64,000 nucleotides of DNA from Vibrio hibernica. GTDB lineage: Bacteria > Pseudomonadota > Gammaproteobacteria > Enterobacterales > Vibrionaceae. Made by a program: the position numbers and the translations under genes. This document shows positions 1 through 9,980 of this stretch, piece after piece (the first letter of the stretch is position 1; the number at the start of each line of letters is the position of its first letter). The notes under the pieces are model-generated. The model was not told where the DNA came from. It did no database searches and was given only the letters and a program-made list of their open reading frames with translations. The stretch covers positions 1 to 64,000 of the forward strand of contig NZ_VHKO01000002.1 in NCBI RefSeq assembly GCF_015223435.1. Direction: 5' to 3'.

Positions 1-90
1 ATTATTATGGTCTTATTTCTTTTTTATTTACGAATCATCACAGATTTTTAGTTGCAGATAGGTGGTTGAAAAATGTGGGGAAGGCGAATA

Positions 91-122
91 AAAAAATGGC
101 CTGTTAATGTATAACAGGCCAT
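91..122 (-). terminator. Intrinsic terminator downstream of yfbU
   Basis: An 11-bp perfect stem ATGGCCTGTTA / TAACAGGCCAT (96-106 and 112-122) with a 5-nt loop is followed, reading the minus strand, by a run of T (the A tract at 91-96). It lies about 80 nt after the yfbU stop and is the natural end of that transcript. Confidence 0.8.
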
Positions 123-201
123 GCATGAGTTTAGTTAATTTGTACTATACCTAAGTGTTGAGTATAGGAGATAAGTCATCGCTATTAGGCGTTAAAACTT
201 A

Positions 202-702
202 TTATGCGCTAAAGATTTGGGTAAGCTCTGTCGCCGATAAGTGGTATTGACGAGGGCAGTTACGCCATGTGAGCAGCATGCGTTTATATTTTTCAAGCAT
301 TGGCATTTGGGCATTAAAGTAATGGTCTGCTTTATCAAATTGAGGATATAAACCTTCTGAATCGACGAGGAAGCGAACGTAATTAACGGCTTGATGCTCG
401 GTTGCAATGTCAAAGCCTAAAAACTGTAGACGACGTTGATCAACTTGAGCCTTTTCAGCATCGGTAAGCATGTTATTGGATTCTTGCAATGCGTGGTACA
501 TTTCCATTATGTCGATAATGACACGGCATTCGTTTTCTTCTATACGACCGTAGTGCTTGATCTGTTCACGCATTTGAAGCTCATAACCACGCTCAACAAT
601 CGTTTGTAGGCGTTTATATTTTAGGGCGTTCTCTGGTTCTAATTTTTCCATAATACTGTATTGATTTGAAAGAATTAGACGCTGTGCATTTGTCATTTCC
701 AT
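202..702 (-). CDS. yfbU: YfbU family protein
   Basis: Encodes 166 residues, close to the 164 of E. coli YfbU (UPF0304), and looks like that family throughout, with an N-terminal [13 protein letters not shown] block and a Glu/Tyr-rich helical body. The protein is soluble, with no signal peptide or membrane segment. Its molecular function is not established, and nothing in the sequence reveals a catalytic site. The start MEM is preceded by a GAGG Shine-Dalgarno about 7 nt upstream; a second Met two codons later is also possible. It sits 88 nt downstream of pflA on the same strand, so it may be partly co-transcribed with the pfl genes, and it ends at a clear terminator. Confidence 0.85.
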   Translation of the reverse strand: MEMTNAQRLILSNQYSIMEKLEPENALKYKRLQTIVERGYELQMREQIKHYGRIEENECRVIIDIMEMYHALQESNNMLTDAEKAQVDQRRLQFLGFDIATEHQAVNYVRFLVDSEGLYPQFDKADHYFNAQMPMLEKYKRMLLTWRNCPRQYHLSATELTQIFSA

Positions 703-790
703 TGAGGACCTCGATATAAATTAAAAATTCTTTTATACAAAATACTAGTATCGCGGAATACCGATTTTAGTCGTGATCTACGATGTGTAA

Positions 791-1531
791 TTAGTAAGAA
801 ACGTTATCGTGATATTTACTTAGAATGGCCACAACATTATCCATCATCTCTTTTGATGGAGGATTAACGCCCTCAAGTGGATAATCAAAACCTAAAGCTT
901 CCCATTTATGAGCGCCAAGTTTGTGATAGGGAAGCAGCTCCACTTTTTCAATGTTGTCCATGTCTTTGATGAATTCACCGAGCATTTCAGCCGATTCAGC
1001 ATCGTCGGTATATCCGGGAACAATCACGTAACGTAACCATGTTTTTTGACCAATTTTATGTAAGTAGCGAGCAAAATCTAATGTTCGGTGGTTGGAGACG
1101 CCTATTAGATTTTTATGCACGTCATCTTTCATCTGCTTAATATCGAGCATAACCAGATCCGATACCGCTAAGACTTCATCGATGACATCAGTATGCTTAC
1201 GAATATAACCATTGGTATCAAGGCAAGTGTGAATCCCTTCAGCGTGAGCGGCTCGAAAAAGATCTCGGACAAATTCAGGTTGCAGCATTGCCTCACCACC
1301 AGAGCAGGTAATACCACCGCCAGAGGCGTTCATGAAATGACGATAAGATTTCGCTTCGGTGATGATTTCTTCTACGGTTACTTCTTTGCCACCATGCGTA
1401 TCCCATGTATCTCGATTATGGCAATACATACAACGCATTAAACAGCCTTGAGTGAAGATGATGAAGCGGATCCCTGGGCCATCGACAGTACCACAAGATT
1501 CATAAGAGTGAATTCGACCAGTTGCTGACAT
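791..1531 (-). CDS. pflA: Pyruvate formate-lyase-activating enzyme (radical SAM)
   Basis: A radical-SAM enzyme that installs the glycyl radical on PflB under anaerobic conditions. The CxxxCxxC cluster motif is complete (Cys30, Cys34, Cys37 in GCLMRCMYC), followed by a GGG(I)T-type SAM-binding stretch ([12 protein letters not shown]). The length of 246 aa equals that of the E. coli enzyme. An AAGGA ribosome site lies about 8 nt before the ATG. It follows pflB on the same strand, but a terminator hairpin stands in the 227-nt gap, so activase expression is probably lower than that of the lyase or has its own promoter. Identification is firm; the cytoplasmic location follows from the family. Confidence 0.96.
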   Translation of the reverse strand: MSATGRIHSYESCGTVDGPGIRFIIFTQGCLMRCMYCHNRDTWDTHGGKEVTVEEIITEAKSYRHFMNASGGGITCSGGEAMLQPEFVRDLFRAAHAEGIHTCLDTNGYIRKHTDVIDEVLAVSDLVMLDIKQMKDDVHKNLIGVSNHRTLDFARYLHKIGQKTWLRYVIVPGYTDDAESAEMLGEFIKDMDNIEKVELLPYHKLGAHKWEALGFDYPLEGVNPPSKEMMDNVVAILSKYHDNVSY

Positions 1532-1694
1532 TGGATTAATCCTTTGTAATTTTATGTGTTTATTTTATTACAAATGCTAGTTCTAAAATAGGGGAGTGAG
1601 AGGATAAACTGAGTTTCTTTGATCTAAGAGGTGTAATTATTTGAAATGAATGAATACAGTTAAGAAAGCTGAAATTTTACATGCAAAGGCGATA

Positions 1695-1725
1695 AAATTG
1701 CCCTACTCAGAAGAGCAGGGCTTTA
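1695..1725 (-). terminator. Terminator between pflB and pflA
   Basis: The stem GCCCTACTC / GAGCAGGGC (1700-1708 and 1713-1721, one wobble) has a 4-nt loop and is followed on the minus strand by AATTTTAT. It lies about 35 nt after the pflB stop and should cut transcription before pflA, lowering activase relative to lyase. Confidence 0.7.
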
Positions 1726-1758
1726 TTATTTTATCAATACTTTGTCTCTATTTTTAGA

Positions 1759-4035
1759 CTATAGAGACTCGGTGAAAGTACGTGCGATAACGTCTTGTTG
1801 TTGCTCTGTTGTTAGAGAGTTGAATCGTACAGCGTATCCAGAAACACGGATAGTCAGCTGAGGATATAGCTCTGGATGTTTCACCGCATCTTGTAGCGTT
1901 TCACGGTTAAGAACGTTTACGTTAAGGTGTTGACCACCTTCAACAGAGGCTTCATGGTGGAAGTAACCATCCATTAGACCAGCAAGGTTCGCTTTCTTCG
2001 CTTCGTCCGTTTTACCTAGTGCGTTAGGGACGATAGAGAAGGTGTAAGAAATACCATCTTGTGCATCAGCAAACGGCAGTCTTGCAACTGAAGTAAGAGA
2101 AGCAACAGCACCTTTCTCATCGCGACCGTGCATTGGGTTAGCACCTGGAGCGAATGGAGTACCAGCGCGACGACCATCTGGTGTGTTCCCTGTTTTCTTA
2201 CCGTAGACCACGTTAGATGTGATCGTTAGGATAGATTGCGTTGGGATTGCATCGCGGTATGTTTTAAGTTTACGGATTTTGCCCATAAATACAGATACAA
2301 GTTCACAAGCAATGTCATCTACGCGTGAGTCGTTGTTACCAAATTTAGGATAATCACCTTCGATTTCGAAATCGAGCGCTAGGCCATTTTCGTCACGAAT
2401 TGGTTTCACTTTTGCGTATTTGATTGCAGATAGTGAGTCAACAGCAACTGAAAGACCAGCAATACCACAAGCCATTGTACGGCGAACATCACGGTCATGA
2501 AGAGCCATTAGGGACGCTTCGTAGCTGTATTTGTCGTGCATGTAGTGGATAGAGTTCAATGCTGTTACGTATTGAGTCGCTAACCAATCCATGAAGTGAT
2601 CCATTTTTTCCCAAAGCTCATCGTAATCAAGAATCTCAGAAGTGATCTTGTCCATTTTAGGCCCAATTTGCACTTTAAGTTTCTCATCTACACCACCGTT
2701 GATAGTGTAAAGCATGGTTTTCGCAAGGTTTGCACGAGCACCAAAGAACTGCATTTGTTTACCAACAATCATTGGTGATACACAACAAGCGATTGCGTAA
2801 TCATCCGATGCTAGGTCTGGGCGCATTAGATCATCATTTTCGTACTGGATAGAAGAAGTATCGATAGACACTTTCGCACAGAAGTGCTTGAAGCCAGTAG
2901 GAAGTCGCTCAGACCAAAGAACCGTAATGTTTGGCTCAGGGCTTGGACCCATTGTGTATAGGCTGTTTAGGAAACGGAAGTTACTACGAGTAACCAATGT
3001 ACGGCCATCAAGACCCATACCACCCATTGATTCTGTTGCCCAGATTGGGTCACCAGAGAACAATTCATCGTATTCAGGTGTACGTAAGAAACGAACCATA
3101 CGTAGTTTCATTACGAAGTGGTCAATCATTTCTTGCGCTTGTGCTTCGGTAATTTTACCCGCTGCAATATCACGTTCGATGAAGATATCTAGAAATGTAG
3201 ATGTACGGCCAAGAGACATTGCCGCACCATTTTGAGATTTAACCGCCGCTAAGTAGCCGAAGTAAGTCCACTGAATCGCTTCTTGAGCCGTTTGTGCAGG
3301 CTCGGAGATGTCACAGCCGTAAGAAGCTGCCATTTCTTTAATTTGACCTAGTGCACGATGTTGCTCTGCAATTTCTTCACGAAGTTGCATAGTAGCCGTT
3401 AGATCTTCGCCTTTTTCAAAACGCTCTTGTAGAGATGTAAATTGAGCGAATTTATCTTTCATTAGCATGTCGATACCGTAAAGCGCGATACGACGGTAAT
3501 CACCAATGATACGACCACGGCCGTAAGCATCAGGAAGGCCGGTTAATACGCCTGATTTACGACATTTCATGATGTCTGGAGTATAGATATCGAAAACACC
3601 TTGGTTGTGTGTTTTACGGTACTCAGAATAAATTTTAGAAATTTGTGGGTCTAAAGTGCGACCGTATGCTTTACAAGAACCTTCAACCATACGCACACCA
3701 CCATTTGGGATGATGGCACGTTTTAGTGGTGCTTCTGTTTGAAGACCAACGATAGTTTCAAGGCTTTTGTTAATGTATCCAGCATCATGCGAAGTGATAG
3801 TAGAAATAACGGAGGTATCAAAATCAAGGGGAGCAAGAGTCTTGTTCTCGATTTTAATGCCTTCCATTACTTGAGCCCAAAGCGCATCAGTGGCTTCAGT
3901 ACCCTCAGAAACTAGGAAAGATTCATCACCTTCATAAGGTGTATAGTTCTTTTGAATGAAATCACGAACGTTTACTTCGTTCTGCCAATCACCTTGTGCA
4001 AAACCTTCCCAAGCTTTAGCAAATTGCTCTGCCAT
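1759..4035 (-). CDS. pflB: Formate C-acetyltransferase (pyruvate formate-lyase)
   Basis: Converts pyruvate and CoA to acetyl-CoA and formate during fermentation. The 758-aa product matches the 760-aa E. coli PflB. The adjacent catalytic cysteines appear in IACCVSPM, and the glycyl-radical site RVSGYAVRF near the C terminus places the radical glycine at Gly733. The start [12 protein letters not shown] is preceded by AAGGTAGGT. No focA formate channel lies upstream, unlike E. coli; instead there are about 600 non-coding bases with an FNR-like box. The activase gene follows downstream. Identification is very secure. Confidence 0.98.
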   Translation of the reverse strand: MAEQFAKAWEGFAQGDWQNEVNVRDFIQKNYTPYEGDESFLVSEGTEATDALWAQVMEGIKIENKTLAPLDFDTSVISTITSHDAGYINKSLETIVGLQTEAPLKRAIIPNGGVRMVEGSCKAYGRTLDPQISKIYSEYRKTHNQGVFDIYTPDIMKCRKSGVLTGLPDAYGRGRIIGDYRRIALYGIDMLMKDKFAQFTSLQERFEKGEDLTATMQLREEIAEQHRALGQIKEMAASYGCDISEPAQTAQEAIQWTYFGYLAAVKSQNGAAMSLGRTSTFLDIFIERDIAAGKITEAQAQEMIDHFVMKLRMVRFLRTPEYDELFSGDPIWATESMGGMGLDGRTLVTRSNFRFLNSLYTMGPSPEPNITVLWSERLPTGFKHFCAKVSIDTSSIQYENDDLMRPDLASDDYAIACCVSPMIVGKQMQFFGARANLAKTMLYTINGGVDEKLKVQIGPKMDKITSEILDYDELWEKMDHFMDWLATQYVTALNSIHYMHDKYSYEASLMALHDRDVRRTMACGIAGLSVAVDSLSAIKYAKVKPIRDENGLALDFEIEGDYPKFGNNDSRVDDIACELVSVFMGKIRKLKTYRDAIPTQSILTITSNVVYGKKTGNTPDGRRAGTPFAPGANPMHGRDEKGAVASLTSVARLPFADAQDGISYTFSIVPNALGKTDEAKKANLAGLMDGYFHHEASVEGGQHLNVNVLNRETLQDAVKHPELYPQLTIRVSGYAVRFNSLTTEQQQDVIARTFTESL

Positions 4036-4631
4036 GACATACCTACCTTTTTAGTAGAAAAAATACGTACTGTAATAGGGCACTAAAATGAAGTGAGTCT
4101 ATCGCCTTAAAGCACCAGTACACTCTGATTAATAATAATACGAATAGATTACGCTGAGTTTCTATTCGTATTGTTACTATTGCGTGAACATCCTTGCTCA
4201 AAGATCGAGAAACGTATGATGGATTATCCTAACGGTTCTATTTAAAAAAAATCAAAAAATTACAAACTCTTAGCTTGAGTACATAGCATTACCATGTTAA
4301 TTCGCACGTTTCAATCCAAACAAGCGTAGTGGTTATTGCTTAAATCGCAAGCGAGTTCACCGTGGCTTTTATCGATAAAATGTAACGTTGGTAACCGAAT
4401 CTTTATAATTTTCTGCTTAACTATTTTAGATAAAATTACCAACAATGAGGTAGGTCAGTGTTGATCTGGATCACTTTTTTTTTAAACTCTGCATAAATAA
4501 TAAAATATTTTTATAAAAGTTATAATTTTTTTTGATTTTTTGATTTTTGAGTAGAGAGATGAATGCAGTTGGTTTAGTGGCCTAGAAGCAATTGTTCTAC
4601 CCCGTAAAGAGCAGAACAATAAAAAGACCGA
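4036..4631. other. Long non-coding region upstream of pflB
   Basis: A 596-base stretch without a plausible gene. Because the channel gene to its right also reads leftward and ends at 4632, this region can only serve pflB as promoter and leader. It holds an FNR-type dyad at 4461-4474 and very T-rich runs around 4475-4550. A dyad ATTGTTCT/AGAACAAT (4591-4598, 4613-4620) lies just after the channel gene but lacks a convincing U tract, so it is at best a weak terminator. Long multi-promoter upstream regions are known for pfl in E. coli; I could not place individual promoters here. Confidence 0.6.
4461..4474 (-). promoter_or_regulatory. Candidate FNR box upstream of pflB
   Basis: TTGATctggATCAC matches the FNR consensus TTGAT-N4-ATCAA at nine of ten positions. 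It lies about 430 nt upstream of the pflB start, in a region that can only regulate pflB. Anaerobic FNR activation of pfl is established in enteric bacteria; its role here is inferred from the motif and the gene. Confidence 0.6.
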
Positions 4632-6308
4632 TTATTCTTTGTCAGTTTGTGCAGATTGAGATTGCTTGTTGTTCGCTTTATTAGATCTCACCATATGAAC
4701 ATGTAAATCTCGTTGTGGGAATGGAATGATAATACCTTCTTCATCAAAGCGTATTTTCACCGCACGCGTCACTTCACGTTTTACATCAATTAAATCATCG
4801 GTTTTCACCCAAGGGCGAACCACAAAATTAACGGAGTGATCGGTTAATGAATCGACTTGGATGATTGGTTCTGGTGTTTTTAATACACGTTCGTCAGCAT
4901 CTAGTATTTCTTTAAATATAGCTTCTGCTTGTGGAATAGAGTCGCCATGACCAATGCCAAACACCATATCGACGCGACGTACTTTCTCAAATGTCCGATT
5001 AATAATGACATCGCCCCATATTTTTGAGTTAGGAATAAGGAGTACTTCATTATCGAAGGTTCGAATTGTCGTGTTCACTAAGCTTACTTTGCTGACTTTT
5101 CCTTCTACGCCAGCAGCGCTAACCCAATCACCAACATCAAATGGTCGGTAAATGAGAACCATGATCCCGGATGCAAAATTAGAGAGCGTATCTTGCAGAG
5201 CAAAACCAATGATAATACCTGCCACCCCAAAGCCTGCCAAGATTGGCGTTAAATCTAATCCAACTTGTGCCAAAGCGATTAAAAAAGCGATGGAATAAAT
5301 TAACTTGGCGGTTATTGAGACTAAAAATTGTTGCATTAAATAGCTAAGCTTTAAGTGGGTTGTTTTGACCACGCTGCTCACCAATCGGTTGGTACCTTTA
5401 GCGAGGATATGCGCAATAGTTAAAATTAAAATGAACATGAAAGTATTGAACAAAAGATTTGGACTATTAATAACAAGCCACTTACTTACCTTTGTACAAA
5501 GGGTGGATAGAGTAGAGGTGACCATGCCCCAGCTGAGGAAGTCATGGGTAATTGCGCCTGTGGCGGTGAACAACTGCTGTTTAAAACCAACGGTATTGAG
5601 ACCAAGTGGTTCAGCAATTTCAATGTAGCTATCAAGCATCTTGCTATAAGTATCAATATTACGTTGGAGGTAATTCAGTTCCAGATCAAATTGACCTTTT
5701 TGATCGGCCGGGACTTTATCCAATTGTTTATTTAAGGCTAATTGACGGTTTAATGAGTAATGCAGCGATGCAGATGTGAACTTAGCTGCATTATTGACTT
5801 GGTGGCGAAATAACGACATCACCAAGGTATTATCTTCACCCAGTTTACCTAACCATAAGTAGTTTTGATATTGAAAACCATGCACTTTTGCAAGCGCTTG
5901 GCGGTGTTCATTTAATGGTATTTGCAGTAATAATCGGTCTTCTTTACTCGCGTCATGGACACCTTTTTGTAATTTGGTAATGGTGCGATCTAAATACGCC
6001 AAATATTTGCTGTCATAATTTATTTGTTTATGCATTTGTTCAATTAAAAACGGGGTATTGCGATCCTTTTTGTCCATCGCATCCGATAGACTACTGCGTA
6101 ACTTATTATAATTCTCGAAGAGTTCTAACTGAAATATCGAAAGTTGTTCACCACTGGCCTTTTTTGCTTGTTTGGCTAGTTCCTCAATATTTTTATTTTG
6201 TTCAATGATTTCTTGTTGATAACTAGGGGGATTGACGACAAGATTGGCCCAAGTGAAAGTACTTAAGCAAGATGAAAAAGCTAAGAAGATAAGGTAGAAA
6301 TAGCGCAT
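4632..6308 (-). CDS. MscS-family mechanosensitive ion channel with large periplasmic N-domain
   Basis: Probably an osmotic safety valve in the inner membrane. From the chosen ATG (558 aa) the order is: signal peptide (MRYFYLIFLAFSSCLSTFTWA), a roughly 240-residue helical, coiled-coil-like periplasmic domain, hydrophobic helices at about 280-385, and the MscS core. The pore-lining helix shows GVAGIIIGFALQDTLSNFAS (about 361-380). The beta-domain follows with RPFDVGDW and PNSKIWGDVIINRT, then the vestibule domain. An upstream in-frame TTG at 6338 would add ten residues but spoil the signal peptide, and neither start has a clear ribosome site. It resembles the larger MscS homologues rather than the short MscS; I would not assign a specific paralogue name. 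Confidence 0.85.
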   Translation of the reverse strand: MRYFYLIFLAFSSCLSTFTWANLVVNPPSYQQEIIEQNKNIEELAKQAKKASGEQLSIFQLELFENYNKLRSSLSDAMDKKDRNTPFLIEQMHKQINYDSKYLAYLDRTITKLQKGVHDASKEDRLLLQIPLNEHRQALAKVHGFQYQNYLWLGKLGEDNTLVMSLFRHQVNNAAKFTSASLHYSLNRQLALNKQLDKVPADQKGQFDLELNYLQRNIDTYSKMLDSYIEIAEPLGLNTVGFKQQLFTATGAITHDFLSWGMVTSTLSTLCTKVSKWLVINSPNLLFNTFMFILILTIAHILAKGTNRLVSSVVKTTHLKLSYLMQQFLVSITAKLIYSIAFLIALAQVGLDLTPILAGFGVAGIIIGFALQDTLSNFASGIMVLIYRPFDVGDWVSAAGVEGKVSKVSLVNTTIRTFDNEVLLIPNSKIWGDVIINRTFEKVRRVDMVFGIGHGDSIPQAEAIFKEILDADERVLKTPEPIIQVDSLTDHSVNFVVRPWVKTDDLIDVKREVTRAVKIRFDEEGIIIPFPQRDLHVHMVRSNKANNKQSQSAQTDKE

Positions 6309-6601
6309 AGGTTGTAAAAGCCAATCAATAAAGAGCAATGGCCGTTATTATTGCTAAGTTTATAAGAAACGCAACCTAGAGGCCGTGAGTTTAAAGTCAA
6401 AAACAGATGAGTAACAAATTGAATGACGTCAATATGATGAAATAAAGCGCCATTCGTTATTTTCTTGTTACGTTCTTGTCGTTAACTATGAATTCGTGTT
6501 ATTGAGTACTCTAACAATTGATTAACTTATGATCGCAATCAAAATATTGACTACTAAAACGATTCGTTAAGCTTACTTGCAGTTCGAATTATATTCCGAT
6601 T

Positions 6602-6631
6602 TTGGTTTCTAGACTAAACTGCATATATACT
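6602..6631 (+). promoter_or_regulatory. Possible sigma-70 promoter of the amino-acid transporter operon
   Basis: The 376 bases from 6309 to 6684 separate two divergent genes and contain no gene. TTGGTT (6602-6607), an 18-nt spacer and TATACT (6626-6631) form a plausible -35/-10 pair about 50 nt before hisP. This was found by eye and is the best of several weak candidates in the region. Confidence 0.35.
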
Positions 6632-6684
6632 AATAGCCTTATCCCATTAATGGATGGTGGGGAAAATACAAGGAGCTGTGGCGG

Positions 6685-7455
6685 ATGACAGTTGTACCCG
6701 CATTAGATATAAAAAATCTTCATAAAACTTTTGGTCAAAATGAAGTACTCAAAGGGATATCTTTATTTGCCAATCAAGGCGATGTCATTTCTATTATTGG
6801 CTCTTCCGGCTCAGGCAAGAGTACCTTTTTGCGCTGTATTAATTTGCTTGAAACACCGACTTCGGGCGAAGTTTGGGTAAAGGGTGAACTAATTAAAATG
6901 AAATCGAATCGACAAGGTGACTCTTTACCTGTCGACGAAAAGCAAGTGCAACGTATTCGTTCTCGCCTTGCGATGGTGTTTCAAGGTTTCAATTTATGGT
7001 CACATTTAACTGTACTCGAAAATGTCATTGAAGCGCCTGTTCATGTCATGGGTATTCCAAAATCAGAAGCCATTGAAAATGCAGAGTTACTTTTAAAAAA
7101 AGTGGGGCTGTATGATCGTAAGAATTACTATCCCGGTCACTTGTCGGGAGGTCAGCAACAACGTGCGGCCATTGCTCGCGCTTTAGCGGTTGATCCTGAA
7201 GTAATGCTATTTGATGAACCAACCTCTGCTTTGGATCCTGAACTCGTAGGCGAAGTGCTAGGTGTAATGCGTGATTTGGCCGAAGAAGGCCGAACTATGC
7301 TAGTGGTGACGCATGAAATGTCATTTGCGCGAGATGTATCCAATCATGTCATGTTTCTGCATCAAGGAATTGTGGAAGAAGAAGGACATCCTGAAACGTT
7401 ATTTAATCACCCCGAATCAGATCGCTTTAAGCAATTTATATCATCGGTTTATTGA
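6685..7455 (+). CDS. hisP: HisP-type ATPase of a basic amino-acid ABC transporter
   Basis: Energises uptake of a basic amino acid (histidine, arginine, lysine or ornithine type) on the cytoplasmic face of the inner membrane. It has the Walker [10 protein letters not shown] (about 38-46), Q-loop VFQGFNLW, signature LSGGQQQR, Walker B VMLFDEP and the switch His in VVTHEMSFA. Its 256 aa and overall sequence match HisP/ArtP/AotP. An AAGGAG site lies 9 nt before ATG. It is first in a P-J-Q-M gene order, whereas the enteric his operon has the ATPase last. The family is certain; the exact substrate is not visible. Confidence 0.9.
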   Translation: MTVVPALDIKNLHKTFGQNEVLKGISLFANQGDVISIIGSSGSGKSTFLRCINLLETPTSGEVWVKGELIKMKSNRQGDSLPVDEKQVQRIRSRLAMVFQGFNLWSHLTVLENVIEAPVHVMGIPKSEAIENAELLLKKVGLYDRKNYYPGHLSGGQQQRAAIARALAVDPEVMLFDEPTSALDPELVGEVLGVMRDLAEEGRTMLVVTHEMSFARDVSNHVMFLHQGIVEEEGHPETLFNHPESDRFKQFISSVY

Positions 7456-7496
7456 TGACATTGTCTTAATTGTTTTTTAAGGTGATAAATCATTCA

Positions 7497-7589
7497 ACGT
7501 GATGCTTGTATACCTAAATTATTTTGAGTGTATAGCTAAGTTTGAGCATATAACTAACTAACGAAGTAAGACGGGTATAGCATCACGTT
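7497..7589. repeat. Foldback (inverted-repeat) intergenic element
   Basis: Ten-base perfect terminal inverted repeats AACGTGATGC (7497-7506) and GCATCACGTT (7580-7589), extended by TATACC/GGTATA after a 3-nt offset, enclose about 73 bases. The interior holds two adjacent 18-bp direct repeats of pattern TTTGAG-N2-TATA-N-CTAA (7523-7540 and 7541-7558). It has no coding capacity. It sits between the transporter ATPase and its binding protein and looks like a small non-autonomous or REP-like intergenic element. No second copy occurs in this window. Confidence 0.55.
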
Positions 7590-7687
7590 AAATAACAGGT
7601 CGAAGACCTAAACATGCAACAACATAATAAAAATACATGACGCGCTCAAATATGAAGAGCATAAGTAATAATCACAGGAGTATGGAT

Positions 7688-8458
7688 ATGAAAAAGTGGT
7701 TTTTAGTCGCAGCTATAGCAGCAACAGCTGTATCAGGGCTTGCACAAGCCAAGGATTGGAAATCAGTGCGTTTTGCGACAGAGGGAGCTTACCCTCCGTT
7801 TAATTACACAAATTCTGATGGCACATTAGGCGGCTTTGATGTCGATTTAGCTAATGCTATTTGTAAAGAAATGCAGGCGAAATGTCAGGTTGTCCCGCAA
7901 GATTGGGATGGCATCATTCCTGCTTTATTAGCTCGTAAATATGATGCGATTATTGCAGGTATGTCGATAACAGAAGAGCGTAAAAAGAAAGTCGCGTTTA
8001 CTCATAAATATGCATTAATACCCAATAAGTTTATTGCTAAAAAGGGTGCTGATATTAAATTCACCAAAGAAGGCTTAAAAGGCGTGAAAATTGGTGTTCA
8101 GCGTTCAACTACTCATGATCAATATATTGAAGACAACTATAAAGACATCGTTGATGTAGTTCGTTACGGCACTTTTGATGAAGCGTATCTGGATCTTGAA
8201 AGTGGACGAATCGATGCCGTATTTGGTGATGCTTCTGCACTTCAAAGTGGCATGTTAGATAAAGTTGAAGGTTATGAATTTACTGGTCAATCTTTGACTG
8301 ATGAGAAATGGTTTGGTGATGGTTTTGGTATAGCGGTTCGTAAACAAGATCAAGATCTTGCAGACCAAATTAATAAAGCCATTGATGCATTACGTGCGAA
8401 AGGCATTTATCAACAAATCGCGGCTAAATATTTTAGCTACGACGTTTACGGTAAATAA
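7688..8458 (+). CDS. Periplasmic basic amino-acid-binding protein (HisJ/ArgT/AotJ family)
   Basis: Captures the amino acid in the periplasm and delivers it to the HisQM-type permease. The 256-aa protein has a signal peptide MKKWFLVAAIAATAVSGLAQA cleaved before KDW, the solute-binding family 3 stretch GGFDVDLANAICKEM, the ligand-loop SITEERKKKVAFT, and the C-terminal YFSYDVYGK that closely resembles the HisJ/ArgT end. The start was set at 7688 because AGGAG (7676-7680) is 7 nt away; ATG codons at 7682 and 7637 are too close to that site or lack one. A strong hairpin follows the stop, probably giving excess binding protein over permease. Confidence 0.9.
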   Translation: MKKWFLVAAIAATAVSGLAQAKDWKSVRFATEGAYPPFNYTNSDGTLGGFDVDLANAICKEMQAKCQVVPQDWDGIIPALLARKYDAIIAGMSITEERKKKVAFTHKYALIPNKFIAKKGADIKFTKEGLKGVKIGVQRSTTHDQYIEDNYKDIVDVVRYGTFDEAYLDLESGRIDAVFGDASALQSGMLDKVEGYEFTGQSLTDEKWFGDGFGIAVRKQDQDLADQINKAIDALRAKGIYQQIAAKYFSYDVYGK

Positions 8459-8475
8459 TAGACGTTCTTTCATTT

Positions 8476-8520
8476 AAAAGCCGCAATACCGATTAATCTT
8501 ACAAGGGTATTGCGGCTTTT
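8476..8520 (+). terminator. Intra-operon terminator after the binding-protein gene
   Basis: A perfect 15-bp stem AAAAGCCGCAATACC / GGTATTGCGGCTTTT (8476-8490, 8506-8520) with a 15-nt loop and a U-rich 3' arm lies between the binding protein and the permease genes. Partial termination here would keep the binding protein more abundant than the permease, a common arrangement in such operons. Confidence 0.85.
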
Positions 8521-8536
8521 CAAAAATTAGATACTT

Positions 8537-9283
8537 ATGATATTCGATTTTTTACAAGGCTATGAAGATACAATTTTAAAGGGAGCACTGGTAACGATTG
8601 AAGTTGCGGTGTTATCTTTATTGGTTGCTGTGGTGTTAGGTATGTTGGGTGCGCTCGCCAAATTATCGCCTTATCGTTGTGCGAGAATGGTCGCGACCGC
8701 CTATACAACCATCATCAGAGGGATCCCAGATCTTGTGTTGATGATGTTGATTTTCTTTGGCGGTCAGATCTTGCTTAATAATTCGTTGTATGCATTAAAT
8801 GAGCACATTAATTCTTGGATGACGAGTTATAACCCCGCTCATGAATGGACGGGATATTTACCTGATTATATCGATGTGAGTCCTTTCGCTGCGGGTATAT
8901 TAACGATTGGATTTATTTTTGGTGCTTATATGGCTGAAACATTTCGTGGTGCCATCATGGCGGTCGATAAAGGTGAACTGGAAGCAGCAAAAGCATACGG
9001 CATGAATGGCAGTTTAGCATTTAGACGTATTTTATTACCGCAAATGATTCGTCATGCTATTCCAGGTTTTGGCAATAACTGGTTAGTACTACTGAAAACG
9101 ACGGCTCTCGTCTCAATTATTGGTTTAGAAGACATGGTCCGAGTTGGCGCGTTAGCGGCTGGTTCGACCAAAATGCCGTTTACCTTTTATATGACAGTGG
9201 CGGTTATTTTCTTATTTTTTACCAGCATTTCAATTGCGCTACTTAGGCTCTTGGAACGCAAATATACGTTACATACGAGGTAG
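8537..9283 (+). CDS. hisQ: HisQ-type permease subunit
   Basis: One of the two inner-membrane subunits of the basic amino-acid transporter. The 248-aa product has about five hydrophobic segments and the EAA loop EAAKAYGMNGSLAFRRILLP that docks onto the ATPase. RGIPDLVLMMLIFFGGQ and GNNWLVLLKTTALVSIIG closely follow E. coli HisQ. An insertion of about 30 residues (around 85-110, containing HEWTGYLPDYIDV) is longer than in the enteric protein. It is separated by only 2 nt from the next permease gene, indicating a translationally coupled heterodimer. Confidence 0.9.
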   Translation: MIFDFLQGYEDTILKGALVTIEVAVLSLLVAVVLGMLGALAKLSPYRCARMVATAYTTIIRGIPDLVLMMLIFFGGQILLNNSLYALNEHINSWMTSYNPAHEWTGYLPDYIDVSPFAAGILTIGFIFGAYMAETFRGAIMAVDKGELEAAKAYGMNGSLAFRRILLPQMIRHAIPGFGNNWLVLLKTTALVSIIGLEDMVRVGALAAGSTKMPFTFYMTVAVIFLFFTSISIALLRLLERKYTLHTR

Positions 9284-9285
9284 GC

Positions 9286-9963
9286 ATGGATTTTTCAGTG
9301 ATTGTTGATAGCTTGCCTTTATATGTTGGTGGCTTGTGGACTACATTTTGGTTAGTAGGTTTATCGCTAATTATTGGTTTATGCATTGCCATTCCTGCCG
9401 CTCTTGCAAGAACCAGCTCGAATGCTTTTATTAATTTTCCAGTGTGGTGTTATAGCTACTTTTTCCGTGGAACGCCTCTTTTGGTTCAGCTATACCTTAT
9501 TTACTATGGTATGAATCAATTTATGCACGTTAAAGATACCCTATGGGAACATGCTTGGTTTTGCGCCTTAGTGGCATTTGTGCTTAATACTGGAGCTTAT
9601 ACAGCGGAGATCGTTGCTGGTGCTATTCGTGGATTAGATAAAGGCGAGATTGAAGCGGCGAAAGCGTATGGAATGTCCAATATTAAAATGTATCGTCGTA
9701 TTATTTTACCGAGTGCATTACGAAGGGCGCTTCCGGCTTATAGTAACGAAGTGATTTTTATGCTGCATGGCTCGGCTATTGCTGGGATCGTGACAATCAT
9801 GGATATCACAGGTGTGGCTCGCTTAGTGAATTCAAGAACCTATGCCCCGTTTGAAGCTTTTTTTACGGCAGGGATCTTCTATATGATTTTAAGTATGTCG
9901 ATTATTTATCTATTCAAATTGACAGAAAAAAGGTTGCTCGCTTACACGAGACCATTGAGCTGA
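9286..9963 (+). CDS. hisM: HisM-type permease subunit
   Basis: Partner of the HisQ-like subunit. The 225-aa membrane protein has the EAA motif EAAKAYGMSNIKMYRRIILP and segments YFFRGTPLLVQLYLIYYGM and PAYSNEVIFMLHGSAIAG, which parallel E. coli HisM. It is the last gene of the operon and is followed by a strong bidirectional terminator. ArtM/AotM are the nearest alternatives; the reading as a basic amino-acid permease is the same for all. Confidence 0.9.
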   Translation: MDFSVIVDSLPLYVGGLWTTFWLVGLSLIIGLCIAIPAALARTSSNAFINFPVWCYSYFFRGTPLLVQLYLIYYGMNQFMHVKDTLWEHAWFCALVAFVLNTGAYTAEIVAGAIRGLDKGEIEAAKAYGMSNIKMYRRIILPSALRRALPAYSNEVIFMLHGSAIAGIVTIMDITGVARLVNSRTYAPFEAFFTAGIFYMILSMSIIYLFKLTEKRLLAYTRPLS

Positions 9964-9980
9964 AACCCTTTTTTGAACAT

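Noticed and set aside
4591..4620. Dyad ATTGTTCT/AGAACAAT after the MscS-family gene as terminator
   Set aside because: A 14-nt loop and no U tract on either strand; kept only as a note in the intergenic entry.
6583..6600. Possible ArgR box (CGAAT-TAT-ATTCCG) before the amino-acid transporter operon
   Set aside because: The half-sites are separated by three rather than four bases and match poorly outside the core, so I did not call it.
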